Assembly (NCBI GenBank): GCA_002811645.1
Contig: PDIP01000112.1
Location: forward strand, 1-53,200
Source of the DNA: Corallochytrium limacisporum
Taxonomy: Eukaryota; Opisthokonta
Direction of reading: 5' to 3'
DNA: 53,200 nt
Shown here in pieces: positions 30,771 to 40,464 of the stretch (positions are counted from its first letter, which is position 1; every line of letters starts with the position of its first letter). The position numbers were made by a program, and so were the translations under genes. The notes below the pieces were generated by a model. That model saw nothing but the letters and a program-made list of their open reading frames with translations, ran no database searches and was not told the DNA's origin.

Positions 30771-31430
30771 TCAGTTGTCACTGCTATCCTGGGGGCCGTG
30801 GTTCTCATCTTCCTTTGCCAGAGTGTCCCAGAAATCGTCACCGTTGTCTTCGCCGAGTCCGTTAGCCTCAAAGTGCAGGTCGGCATCCACGTCGTCCCAC
30901 ACGGCGTCGGATTCGGCGGTGAATTCCGTCTCTGGTTCACCGCCCGCGAAGACGGACTCCTTGGGAGATTCAGTTTCTTTGGTGGTTTTGCTCTTGACCG
31001 GGGCCAAGGCATCGTCAAAGGCAACGGGGTCCGGCTCAGGCACGTACTCTGCATCGGTCTTGAAATCTACTCCCTCAGGAAAATACTTCTTTCTGCGCTC
31101 AGCATTGGCCTTTGCAAGCCTTTCCTTGAACCGATTGGTACGCTTCTTCGGCTTAGCGGTTTCTACACTTTGTGAGCTTTTAATGTCAACCTTGGTCTGA
31201 TGTTTTTGCTTAGGTTCCAGAGGCTTCAGTGTTTTCGACCGAGCGGGCTGATCGACAGGTCCAACGGACTTTCCCGGGGCCTTCTGGGTCTTGGCAGTGT
31301 TTCCAATGTCGCCGAGGGCACGCCGAGTCTTGCTCTTTTGTGATTCCGCCCCGAAAGTCTTTGCATTGCCTGTATTGGGTCCTGCAATGTTTTCAGTCAG
31401 ATTTTCATTCCTTACCGACAGCCCGGCCAT
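30771..31430 (-). CDS. Securin-like degron protein (tentative)
   Basis: A 219-aa, low-complexity protein from the ATG at 31,430 (upstream reading has only a GTG). Near the N-terminus is a textbook APC/C destruction box, RRALGDIGN (36-44, RxxLxxxxN), preceded by NEN (8-10) in the place of a KEN box. The middle (about 45-115) is basic and Lys-rich, and the C-terminal half is acidic. At 111-123 ERRKKYFPEGVDF resembles the separase-binding segment of animal securin (EKFFPFNPLDF). This layout of degrons, basic middle and acidic tail is that of securins, the inhibitors of separase. Other short-lived cell-cycle proteins share D-boxes, so the name is tentative. The coding call rests on composition, length and motif. 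Confidence 0.6.
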   Translation of the reverse strand: MAGLSVRNENLTENIAGPNTGNAKTFGAESQKSKTRRALGDIGNTAKTQKAPGKSVGPVDQPARSKTLKPLEPKQKHQTKVDIKSSQSVETAKPKKRTNRFKERLAKANAERRKKYFPEGVDFKTDAEYVPEPDPVAFDDALAPVKSKTTKETESPKESVFAGGEPETEFTAESDAVWDDVDADLHFEANGLGEDNGDDFWDTLAKEDENHGPQDSSDN

Positions 31431-32074
31431 AGTTAATCTTTTCGCTCTATATCTCCCTTGATTCTTGGACTTTCCTGTGTTCACTCTTAGCTATGTTGTC
31501 GCGCTACGCTTTCTCGAGTTATGAATGATGTGAAATTCCTGAATGTTGTGAGCGTCAGTTTCCATTATACCTTGCGAGATGTGTTGCAATGTGGGTCCGG
31601 AAACTAATTTGAGGGGGACTCCAGGAATTCAACACTGTCCGAGCCAGCGGACGAAAGACCAAAGATAGCTGCCGACAGCGGCCCCTGGCCCGTCACAGAG
31701 GTGAATACTCTCACCCCAAGTCGCCCAAAAAAAAAATTCGAACCGCTCCCGCGCAGAATCTTGACCATATATATCCTATAGTTAAGCTCCCCACCCCATC
31801 ACCACCTTGAGCGCTCCCGTTGGCCACATATAGCCATGAAAATGGGCGTTACGACTCCCTCCTCAAACCAAAAGCAAACCCATTAATTATCCGGAGGCTT
31901 CTAATTTAATGCTTTTTTGAGTGTTGGTGTACCACGGTACTCTTTCTATCGGCAAGGGAACACCCTGCGCCCCCAAGGGGGAGTGTATGGAATGGGACAG
32001 GAGGCGATGGAGATAACCGTCCCCCGTCTCGGGCGATGCATCCGCCATGGTGACGATCTGAATGATTGGCTTCT
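31431..32074. other. Intergenic with CCCCC-AA-GGGGG hairpin
   Basis: No firm gene. A hairpin of CCCCC and GGGGG arms lies at 31,970-31,981. A second exon of the doubtful gene at 32,075-32,410 could fall here. Confidence 0.4.
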
Positions 32075-32410
32075 TTAATTCCCATACGCGTTACGCATCG
32101 GAAGTAGAAGGATCATAGATACCATGCACTCACAGCCGACATGGTCATTGAACTTGAAGGTGCACTGTTTAGCAGGAGGAGAGCTGGAAATGTCAGACTC
32201 GGAACAGGTCGACAACGCAGCCGCACGCTTCAAGGAACGCAGTTTCTTGAGCAGGAGATGGTTGGCGTAGCTCATGTTGGGTTCGAGCTGCAAAATTTCA
32301 AGGTTCTGGCCCAGATTGGGCCCCTTACTGGGAGTAGATCCCGTTGGTATACTCTGTGTGGCGGTGACCGTCCACCACCAGTGCAGATTCGTCCGAACAC
32401 GGCTTCCCAT
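32075..32410 (-). CDS. Doubtful small protein or first exon (111 aa)
   Basis: Open from an ATG at 32,410 for 111 codons. The central part (GQNLEILQLEPNMSYANHL, then LLKKLRSLKRAA) has codon choice like the neighbouring genes and could be a helix-rich peptide. The last 18 residues look non-coding, and a GTGAGT donor-like site sits just before them (about 32,132). This may therefore be the first exon of a spliced gene continuing below 32,075. I recognise no family. Confidence 0.3.
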   Translation of the reverse strand: MGSRVRTNLHWWWTVTATQSIPTGSTPSKGPNLGQNLEILQLEPNMSYANHLLLKKLRSLKRAAALSTCSESDISSSPPAKQCTFKFNDHVGCECMVSMILLLPMRNAYGN

Positions 32411-32501
32411 AACTGATAACCTAACTTTGTATCATTAATTCAGGTACCATCATTGAAATCACGGGAATACCACTGGCCACCAACGCACCTGTCTCCCCAA
32501 A

Positions 32502-32520
32502 CACACACACACACACACAC
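32502..32520. repeat. (CA)n microsatellite
   Basis: Pure CA dinucleotide run immediately before the minisatellite. Confidence 0.9.
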
Positions 32521-33095
32521 TGCTCTCTCTCTCTCTTTCTCTCATTCCTCTCTACTCTCTCTCTCTCTTTCTCTCATTCCTCTCTACTCTCTCTCTCTCG
32601 TTCTCTCATTCCTCTCTACTCTCTCTCTCTCTTTCTCTCATTCCTCTCTACTCTCTCTCTCTCTTTCTCTCATTCCTCTCTACTCTCTCTCTCTCTTTCT
32701 CTCATTCCTCTCTACTCTCTCTCTCTCTTTCTCTCATTCCTCTCTACTCTCTCTCTCTCTTTCTCTCATTCCTCTCTACTCTCTCTCTCTCTTTCTCTCA
32801 TTCCTCTCTACTCTCTCTCTCTCTTTCTCTCATTCCTCTCTACTCNNNNNNNNNNNNNNNNNNNNNNNNNNNNNNNNNNNNNNNNNNNNNNNNNNNNNNN
32901 NNNNNNNNNNNNNNNNNNNNNNNNNNNNNNNNNNNNNNNNNNNNNNNNNNNNNNNNNNNNNNNNNNNNNNNNNNNNNNNNNNNNNNNNNNNNNNNNNNNN
33001 NNNNNNNNNNNNNNNNNNNNNNNNNNNNNNNNNNNNNNNNNNNNNNTCTCTCTCTCTTTCTCTCATTCCTCTCTACTCTCTCTCTCTCTCTCTCG
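32521..33095. repeat. 32-bp pyrimidine minisatellite, interrupted by gap
   Basis: The tandem unit is 32 bp long and entirely C/T except for two A bases per unit (CTCATTCC and CTCTACTC). About ten copies precede the gap and about one and a half follow it; one copy has CG for CT. Because 32 is not a multiple of 3, all plus-strand frames stay open and give spurious Ser/Leu-rich reading. Confidence 0.95.
32846..33046. other. Assembly gap (201 N)
   Basis: A run of N lies inside the 32-bp minisatellite; the true copy number is unknown. Confidence 0.98.
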
Positions 33096-36000
33096 TCCAT
33101 TACTCGCCTTGTCTTGGCTCTTGTTCCGTACTAAAGATTTTAGTTACACCCGCTCCCGCTGTGTGTGTGCACCGGCTTCCGTTTTGTCGCACTAAAATAG
33201 AACTCGTTAAACAAACAAACCGGTGCGAGAGTTGGGGCCCACTTCCCAAGCGATTTGGCTGGTTGATTGGAACCTTTTCTATCCCTCTCTTCTTCAAAAA
33301 ATGAAATCTAACTCTTCCCTTCTCTCTTTTCTGAATGTTCCTTTCTCTATTTTAATCTTCCCTCTCCGCGCCCGACTTCTCTCGGTCGCTACCCGCAGGC
33401 AAAATATCTCTTTTTCTTTCTTTATCGACCCCTCCCCCTAAATCCGAAGAGAATCAAAACCAGAAACTCTCCGCACCTGAACTTCTTGTGAGATCGGTTT
33501 CAGCAGAAACCGTTGGGTATCTTCAACACACCTGGAAATTCGCCAATGTTACACACACCCCACTGATGAGGTAGTCAAATCGATGACAGCAGTGCAACGA
33601 ATGTTCGTCAAACCCGTCGTGATCATCGGCCCAAGCGAGGCGAGTGGTAACTTCCTCCTTGGTTCACACAGCATCCCGTACCTGCGTAATCTGGAAAGGC
33701 TTCCCCACCGATGCGATTCATCACGGGGCAGAGGGGCCACAATCACACCATGCTCGAACCGCAGCCATCCATCACATATCTGGCATGGCCAGCCATGCTT
33801 TGCCGTATGTTCGATTGCAGTACAAATTCCCGGCGCGTATTGCGAACGTTGGTGTTTTCAGAGGATAACCAACCAAAAAAAAAAACCCCGCTCGATGAGG
33901 GTTTTCCAGGACGCTTGCTGCTGACGTGCTTGTGCGTTGCACGACATGTGACTTTGCTTCAGCACGAAATAAACAAAGGAGCGGTTGGACACCAAAAGGA
34001 GCGGACGACCCGGTATTCGAGAGAGAACTAACAAAAGACACACACGCAGGAGACCGGTACTTCTATACCAGACGCCGACGAAGAGAATAAAGGGAAATTA
34101 AAGTAATGGAACTTCTTTTTGAGACTGATGTGTTGTGGGGAGTGGCCTTAATAGAGTTTGTACTACAAAACAATCATGCTTTGGACATTTCGCGGCCGTG
34201 TGTCCTGTCGAAAGCTTTTATTATTGGTCCTTTTTCTTTTTCCTTCGCTTCAGTTTTTCTCTATTACCGGTTCTCCCTTTGTTTCTTCGTTGTCCAAGTC
34301 CTTTCCATCGATGCATCCCTCCACTCTCTCTCTCTCCCTCTCTGCCACTCTGTGGGTGGCAGGTGTCTCTGTATCCCCTTGTTGCACTGTGTGTTCCACG
34401 TCCCCCCGGTCATTTGTTTGCTATTTGTTTCAGCTGCCCCTGGATACGGATAAGCGCCTCCCATGTCAACACCCTCCTCTCCCCCCCCTCCCTCTTTTCT
34501 TTCGTTCGCGGTCGTATGCAATGTGTGTCGCTTGCGCGTTTGTTCGACCTTAATTTTTCCTTTGTGTGTGTGTGCCGGAGGGAGGGGGTCTTGGTCATTG
34601 CTATCTCGCGCCCGACTATTTCTCCTGATGTCTTCCACCACCACCAACGGCACTCTCTTGTTCTGGAAAATTCACCTATGGTCAACAGCCGGGATGGTAT
34701 GCAGAACGTTTATTATATGAAATGTTCGTTTCCCGGAACCAGGACATGTCTAATCCGCCTGCTAGACCCCGGCGTTTGAGGAAGGTCCGCGTGGTAAAAG
34801 TACGTCTCCCTGTGCTCAGTACTTTCAGTACCGACATATCCCCGCTCCCGCAGTTTGCCAAGACCGCCGCCGCCCCCTCCCCTTCCCTTTCTTTTGCTCG
34901 GGTTGGGGAGGGGGGGAGAGGAAGTGGAGGCGAGCCAAGCGCGGGGACGCTTGGCGCTGTAGAACCCTCGCTCAAATTCGCCCGAGCTTGCCGGTATGGC
35001 ACCATCTCTCAGAGCCCTTCCTTCGGTTTCTTTTTTTTTTCGTTTCATTTTTGCTGGAGGGCGGGTATACATTATATATTGAATGTGGTCACTGAGTGAT
35101 TCTGCAGCTGGTTTCTGGAACAAAAAAAATAACCCAGCGCTCTCGTTTCCCCTCTTCCTTCCCCTTAACTCCACTTCAACTGGCCCACGTCGTCTGCTGC
35201 TACTGCCGTCCTCGGTGGGGGAACCCAGGACAACGAGAAGGACGCACAAAGGGGCCCCCGTAGGGGGGGGGGTAAAAGACTTCTCCCGCTTCTTCCAGTA
35301 CTAAACATACTGCGCCACCACCATTCACTGAGGGAGGCAAGGTAGCGCAGGCAGCGAGTGTTTGGATCATTTTTCCTTTTCCCTTCAGGGATTCAAGAAG
35401 GAATTTTTTTTTCCTCTTTCTTTTTGTTTCCATTTCCTTCGCCTCTCGTTATTTGAGTGGGGGGGGGTTTCAGCTACCGGTGTTTCTGTTTTTTTCTTCC
35501 TTTATACTTCCGTCGAATTTTTGGCAACGACTGGTCTCGAGACCTCCCATGTCAAATAAGGAAAGAAAAATGAAATTTCCGCAAGTGTTCAACGGTATTA
35601 ATATATCCTGTGTATTCAGTATACGGAATTGATTATGGCCATGCAGAGATACCATTCCGTGCCGCCGTATAATTACACCGGTTTATTGGAAAAGTGGTGG
35701 CGGATTACAGGCAGAGAGAGGTAAAAGGGTGGGGGGAGCCATTCACTTTACACACACTGCCGTGTCATAGATCTCGGAGCCTGTTCACGCCCACGCGTCT
35801 GCTGTCGATATTTTTTTCCTCTTTTTTTTTCCCTGGGTAGTTTGCCCACCGTCACCCCCGGTCTTGTGCGCCAGTCTCCTAAGTACTGGATGTATACAAC
35901 TACAGCCGTCCTTTTGATCGCGGCGCGGCTGCTGAACAACCCTCTCTTCCCTTTTCCCTTCCCGCCCGCCCCGTAACACGAATACGCGTGTCAACCATAA

Positions 36001-36176
36001 TACCCTCTCGTCTCTCTCTTTCTCTCGTCTCTCTCTTTCTCTTTCGCCGGTTTGGAGAACCCGTCACCAGCCTGACTCACCACCCGACCGTCGTCGTCCC
36101 CGTTCTTTTCTTTTCTTTTGCCTGCTGCCCCTCCCCCTCTCCACCAACTCTTCCAATTTTGAAGTATTTTTTGTGA

Positions 36177-36193
36177 GGCCCCCGGAAGGGGCC
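36177..36193. repeat. GC hairpin GGCCCC-CGGAA-GGGGCC
   Basis: Perfect six-base arms around a five-base loop; same type as the other intergenic hairpins. Confidence 0.65.
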
Positions 36194-36530
36194 ACCGCAC
36201 ACACCTCGCGTCACAACTTAACTCACACACACACTCTCTCTTTCTCTCGCTCCCTCACACATTAAAGCGGTCCGCCCTTCTCTCCTCTCTAACAATCAAA
36301 AATAATGAAACAAAGAAAAAGAGAAAGTGGGACCGAGTATATAAAAAACACACAGCGCTTGTCTCCCCCCACCCCCCCCCCACGAGGGCGGCCGAAAGAT
36401 AAAGGAAACTCGGGGATTACGGACCAGTGACGAAAGCAACAACGCAAAACCCAAAAAATTAAAATCAAAAAGAGAATATCAAAAAAGTAATTTGGGGAGG
36501 GAATTGAAATGGTCCTACTCCCCCCCCCTT

Positions 36531-36546
36531 CCTCCGCCGGCGGAGG
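36531..36546. repeat. Perfect 16-bp GC palindrome
   Basis: CCTCCGCCGGCGGAGG is fully self-complementary and sits between a C-run and a G-rich stretch. Confidence 0.75.
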
Positions 36547-37550
36547 GAGGGGCTAAAGCGTGAGGGAGGAAGGGCGATGACGAACGCGGGGTTTTGTTGT
36601 GATGGGAGCGAAAGTGTGTGGATGGGACTTGGGGGTTTCTTATTTTTTTTTTTGGTTTTTGGAAGGTGACGTTTACCTCTCTCCCCCCCCTCCACTGCCC
36701 CTTTCGTCTCTATTTTCTCACTCTTTCTCTTGGCTACCCGAGATTTCCTTTTCTTTTTTTTTTGTTTGGCTCGCTTGGGCAGACTAAGTAATTTGCATTG
36801 CATGGTCATCATTGGTACCAAACGGTGTCCTATGATGTCAACTTTTTTACACACATTAAGTACTCCCGTGTCCTCCATGAGTATTCGAGAACATGTGGCG
36901 ACGAGGTGAGACTGTAGCGAGCAGGCGTCGCTTGCTAACCGTATCGATACTCTCCCAACTCGAGATTCACATTCATGCGGCGGAGCACACGTGCGGTTGA
37001 TACCCTCTCGCGTCCCTCAGTATATTTTGGCCCGAGAAACTTTGCGTGTAGTGATACCAAGTGATCCGAGAACTCCACTCGACACGCTGCAGGCAGAGGT
37101 GTGACCCCATGAAAACGGAGACGGTGAGAAATTACCTGGGTCCGCCCATGTGTTAAAACACACAAGTGCATTTTATACAGGAAACAACCTTCTCTTGTCA
37201 AGGGAAGGGGAGGGGGAAAAGAAGCAAAGGGGCCCACCAAGAGAAAAAAAATAGAAAAATCCTTCGCCCTTAAAAAAAAAAAAGAGCAAGGGACCCCCGC
37301 GGGGCGGGGGGGGAAGAGAGAGAGAGAGAGAGAAATGAGGAGGTACCCCTCAACCGCCGAGGGGGTCCGCAGTGACGCTTCGAGACCGTATCGTGTGGCA
37401 CACCATACCTAAACAACCAGACTTGTCTGGGGCATGCCGGAGCATTGGGGACAGAAATGATGCAGGGAGAAATGGGGAGAGGAGGCGGTTTCTGGAAAAA
37501 AAAAAAAGAAAAAGCGAAGGAGGGAGAGAGAGAGAGTGTGGAGAGGTGAA

Positions 37551-37580
37551 AGTGAAGTGAAGTGAAGTGCAGTGCAGTGA
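37551..37580. repeat. Pentanucleotide array AGTGA/AGTGC x6
   Basis: Six head-to-tail 5-bp units, four AGTGA and two AGTGC. Confidence 0.85.
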
Positions 37581-38086
37581 GAGAGGGGGGAGAGAGAGGG
37601 GAAGGGAAGGTACCACACACAAAAAGTGGTATTGGTGTAAGACAAGTTTCTAACAAGACACTCGCGGTTGCACAGGGGGGCAAATTTGCTGCGCAGTAAA
37701 AAGGGATTCTGTTTCGTTTGTGGCACACGGCGAAGGACCGCGGACGACGGGCAAACGCTTTTGCGAGTTCTGAAGGCCTCGGCTGTGTTTGTTTTGTAAA
37801 GTATTACTATCCGTCCCCGGTCAATTCGACACACCGGTTTCACGTTTGAGTTTGTTTGAAAAGCGGGTGCCATTGGTTACAACACGAGTAATGATCGAAT
37901 GCACGGGGTTCTCTGTAAAGGTACGAGAAGGAATCAGTGTTGCTGATGCTTCACTCACGCACCCAAAAAAAAAAAGAAGGACTTTGTAACGAACGAGAAC
38001 AAATAACATAAAGAAATAGCGGCGAATTGGAAATTAGCAGCTGTAATTTTGGGAAAGAGTTTAGCCGGCTGAATCTTTTAAACTGA

Positions 38087-39142
38087 ATGCGCATGGTAGT
38101 AACAAGGGGAAAGGCCCACAGTGAGGCTTCTTGGAAAACCTCCGGGCAAGACGGCAGAATTGCAAACCTTGTCAAGGAACAAGCATTTCCTGTTCCGAAT
38201 GGCGGTATGCACCCGGACGTTCCGGGCCTATATATTTTTGACTATGTCGTGAATGAAGCTGAGGAGAAGGTCATTATTAAGCACTTGGAACAAGCAAAGG
38301 GAACGTCCATGACTTTAGAAGAGTATGTACAGGCAAAGAATCAGCAAGACTCGTCCTTGGGTATTCCCATTGTGCCGGCCTTTGGCGACGGACTGAGTGA
38401 CGAAGAGGGCAAAACCTCGGAACCGGAGTCGTCGCCTCCTCCAATCAAGAAGCGCAAGCTACTGCGTGGCCGCAAGCAGGATGCGGACGAAAAGGACTGG
38501 GAGGCCTCGGAAGTATACCAAAATCCTGCCACCCGAGCGCCTCTGGCCTCTGGACGTTTTATCAAAAACTTTGGCCCAGAGGTCATCAAGCCATCCGGCA
38601 TGAGCTGCAGCCAACTGACCGGCATCTTGCCTGACTTGCCCTCGTACAGCGATGAACTAAATGCTCGCGTTTTGAAGTGTATGAAGTCCGTCAAGTCCAA
38701 TGTCAAGCGCAAAGACTACAGCTTCCAGTATCTTCAAGGCAACAAGTACGTCAGTGAGGACGGCCACTGGGTGGACTTTCACGTCGATGAGACTGGCAAA
38801 TTTGGCCCCGCTATTGCGGTCATCTCTCTCGGCCACGACAGCAAGCTGTTCATGCGCCCGAAGGGCAACCCTCGGGAGACTATTACTATAAACCTGCCCC
38901 GCCGCTCCCTCTACGTAATGACCGGCATCAGTCGCTACTACTGGGAGCACTGCATTCCGACCAACAACATTAAGGGCACCCGCATCAGTGTGGTACTGCG
39001 TTCACTCACACCAGAGAACATTCGCAAGGTGCCCCGTACAATGGAAGACCTCGCGGAGCTGTCAGGCACTGGTAGCTTGAACAGTCCTCAGAGGGCCTTG
39101 ACGACATCAAAACCTTCGTGGCGGCAGATTCTAACAACGTAG
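38087..39142 (+). CDS. AlkB-family Fe(II)/2-oxoglutarate dioxygenase
   Basis: A 351-residue protein of the AlkB superfamily, which oxidatively demethylates nucleic acids or proteins. The iron ligands are visible: His232 and Asp234 (FHVDETG) and His288 (YYWEHCIP). The 2-oxoglutarate-binding arginines are at 299 and 305 (TRISVVLRS). ISLGHDSKLFMRP and LPRRSLYVMTGISRYYWEH most resemble the AlkB domain of ALKBH8 by eye. However, the RRM and methyltransferase domains of ALKBH8 are absent, so substrate cannot be assigned. A low-complexity acidic/basic insert at about 100-135 contains a nuclear-localisation-like KKRKLLRGRK. The ATG at 38,087 is the first in frame; a second Met follows at codon 3. Convergent with the SNF5 gene. 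Confidence 0.85.
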   Translation: MRMVVTRGKAHSEASWKTSGQDGRIANLVKEQAFPVPNGGMHPDVPGLYIFDYVVNEAEEKVIIKHLEQAKGTSMTLEEYVQAKNQQDSSLGIPIVPAFGDGLSDEEGKTSEPESSPPPIKKRKLLRGRKQDADEKDWEASEVYQNPATRAPLASGRFIKNFGPEVIKPSGMSCSQLTGILPDLPSYSDELNARVLKCMKSVKSNVKRKDYSFQYLQGNKYVSEDGHWVDFHVDETGKFGPAIAVISLGHDSKLFMRPKGNPRETITINLPRRSLYVMTGISRYYWEHCIPTNNIKGTRISVVLRSLTPENIRKVPRTMEDLAELSGTGSLNSPQRALTTSKPSWRQILTT

Positions 39143-39444
39143 ATAGCAATGGTCGTCCGTCTATTGTTGCGATCGTATAAAAACGTCTATTCTTGCATTA
39201 CCATTCACGTCCTTACATTTGAGATCTGTGAGACAACCCCCACACTGTTTGTTGTCGGGGCGCCCTTTGCGCACGCCGAAGACATGATATTCCTGCGCAG
39301 TCAGGGGAGTATCCATGGCCACCTTTCTCAACTTTCAAAGACAAGACACAGAACATAATTAAGGTGAAGACTTACTTGTTTTTGATCAACGATGTACTGT
39401 TGTGTCGCTCTTCTGTTTTTCCGGCCGCCAAGTCACAGGACACC
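39143..39444. other. Short convergent intergenic spacer
   Basis: 302 bp shared by the 3' ends of the AlkB-type and SNF5 genes. No gene is seen. Confidence 0.6.
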
Positions 39445-40464
39445 TTATGTCTTGTATCCCCGATTGTCACGGTAGACCACTTTTTGACGTCTCCTACCAC
39501 TCCGCCCGCTTTGCTCCACAACACGTTGCTCAAGTTCCTGGGGTGTTAGAGTTGTGATTGTTGGCTGCCAGTTTTTGACCTCAGTCTTCTTGCGGACCAC
39601 ACTCGCCACCAGATTGTGAGTGTTGCGGTTTGGGACCCCTTCGGACCTAGTATTCGTCTTCTGCCTAGGTTCAGAAGAATCGCCCGTCTCATCTGGTGCT
39701 TTGCTTTTCTGTAAGCTGTCCTGTTCCTGGACATCGTCTGCAGATGACTCAATAACTATGGCCTCCCTGATCCCACGCTCCACATCCTCTCCACGCAACA
39801 AATTCACTCCATTGAGCAGCTTTGTATGTACGTGGATCTGTTTACGGATGGCATGGGCAATAAGCGTTGGCCAGGTGACTCCTAGGCCGAGTTCCTTACA
39901 GTAGAGTTTAACAAAGGATTCGACATCATTCTCCCCAGCTGTGAGATCCCATTCAAAGCGGTCATGGAGCAACTCATCGCCATTCAGAACATCGAGCGTG
40001 ATCACTACGCGAACATCGTAACCCTCGGGTTGGGAGTAAGGGTGAATGACGTGCTTGTTGCATGCATCGTCTATGGCTTCTCGTATGGAATTGGTTAGCT
40101 GTTCTCCCGTGGCGGTTCGCTTCGGTAGCAACAGGTCCCTTCGCAGCAATTCCGCAAACACTGTCGGGTCTAAACCTTCCTCGTTCTTGTTCCACAGAAA
40201 GACGTCCCGGACAGATCCAAGATCATTCTCGAGTTCCAAATCTACTGTGACCGGCACCAGCTCCACATTGTCACTTCCTCGGTACTTATCAATTGGATTG
40301 CCATTTTCGTCGACAACGTCATCCGCTAATAAAATAGGTAAATCCACGTTTGGCAATTTCCAAGAATGTTTTACACTCGGGTGGCGATTACCCCGGCGTT
40401 CTGCACACTCAGCAGTGATCAGCATTGGCGGTCTTCTGCCACCAGGTGGCGGACTATATGCCAT
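39445..40464 (-). CDS. SMARCB1: SNF5/SMARCB1 subunit of SWI/SNF (or RSC) complex
   Basis: A 339-residue core subunit of SWI/SNF-type chromatin remodellers. The two SNF5 repeats are clear: RPT1 at about 68-130 (LVPVTVDLELENDLGSVRDVFLW, FAELLRRDLLLP) and RPT2 at about 150-210 (VVITLDVLNGDELLHDRFEWDL, FVKLYCKELGLG). In animals these contact partner subunits and the nucleosome acidic patch through a C-terminal basic helix. Here the C-terminus (from about 240) is an acidic/Ser-rich linker followed by a basic end (SGRSGRRRQKVVYRDNRG). The animal N-terminal winged-helix domain is not evident, so the N-terminus is short (about 65 aa before RPT1). The ATG at 40,464 opens MAYSPPPGGRRPP. Confidence 0.92.
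   Translation of the reverse strand: MAYSPPPGGRRPPMLITAECAERRGNRHPSVKHSWKLPNVDLPILLADDVVDENGNPIDKYRGSDNVELVPVTVDLELENDLGSVRDVFLWNKNEEGLDPTVFAELLRRDLLLPKRTATGEQLTNSIREAIDDACNKHVIHPYSQPEGYDVRVVITLDVLNGDELLHDRFEWDLTAGENDVESFVKLYCKELGLGVTWPTLIAHAIRKQIHVHTKLLNGVNLLRGEDVERGIREAIVIESSADDVQEQDSLQKSKAPDETGDSSEPRQKTNTRSEGVPNRNTHNLVASVVRKKTEVKNWQPTITTLTPQELEQRVVEQSGRSGRRRQKVVYRDNRGYKT

Larger units (their letters stand above)
33096..38086. other. Gene-poor strand-asymmetric simple-sequence region
   Basis: About 5 kb without a supportable gene. The plus strand is pyrimidine-rich in large parts of 33,300-36,780 (CT tracts at 34,320, 36,005-36,050 and 36,230). It is purine-rich at 37,190-37,600 (GA tract near 37,317-37,333 and an AGTGA/AGTGC array). 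Hairpins lie at 35,255-35,267, 36,177-36,193, 36,531-36,546 and 37,294-37,304. A TATATAAAA at about 36,348 has no gene behind it. Open frames here are low-complexity shadows. Confidence 0.55.

Noticed and set aside
32453-33304. Long Ser/Leu-rich protein across the minisatellite
   Set aside because: It is a by-product of a C/T-only 32-bp repeat that has no stops in any plus-strand frame, and it crosses an assembly gap.
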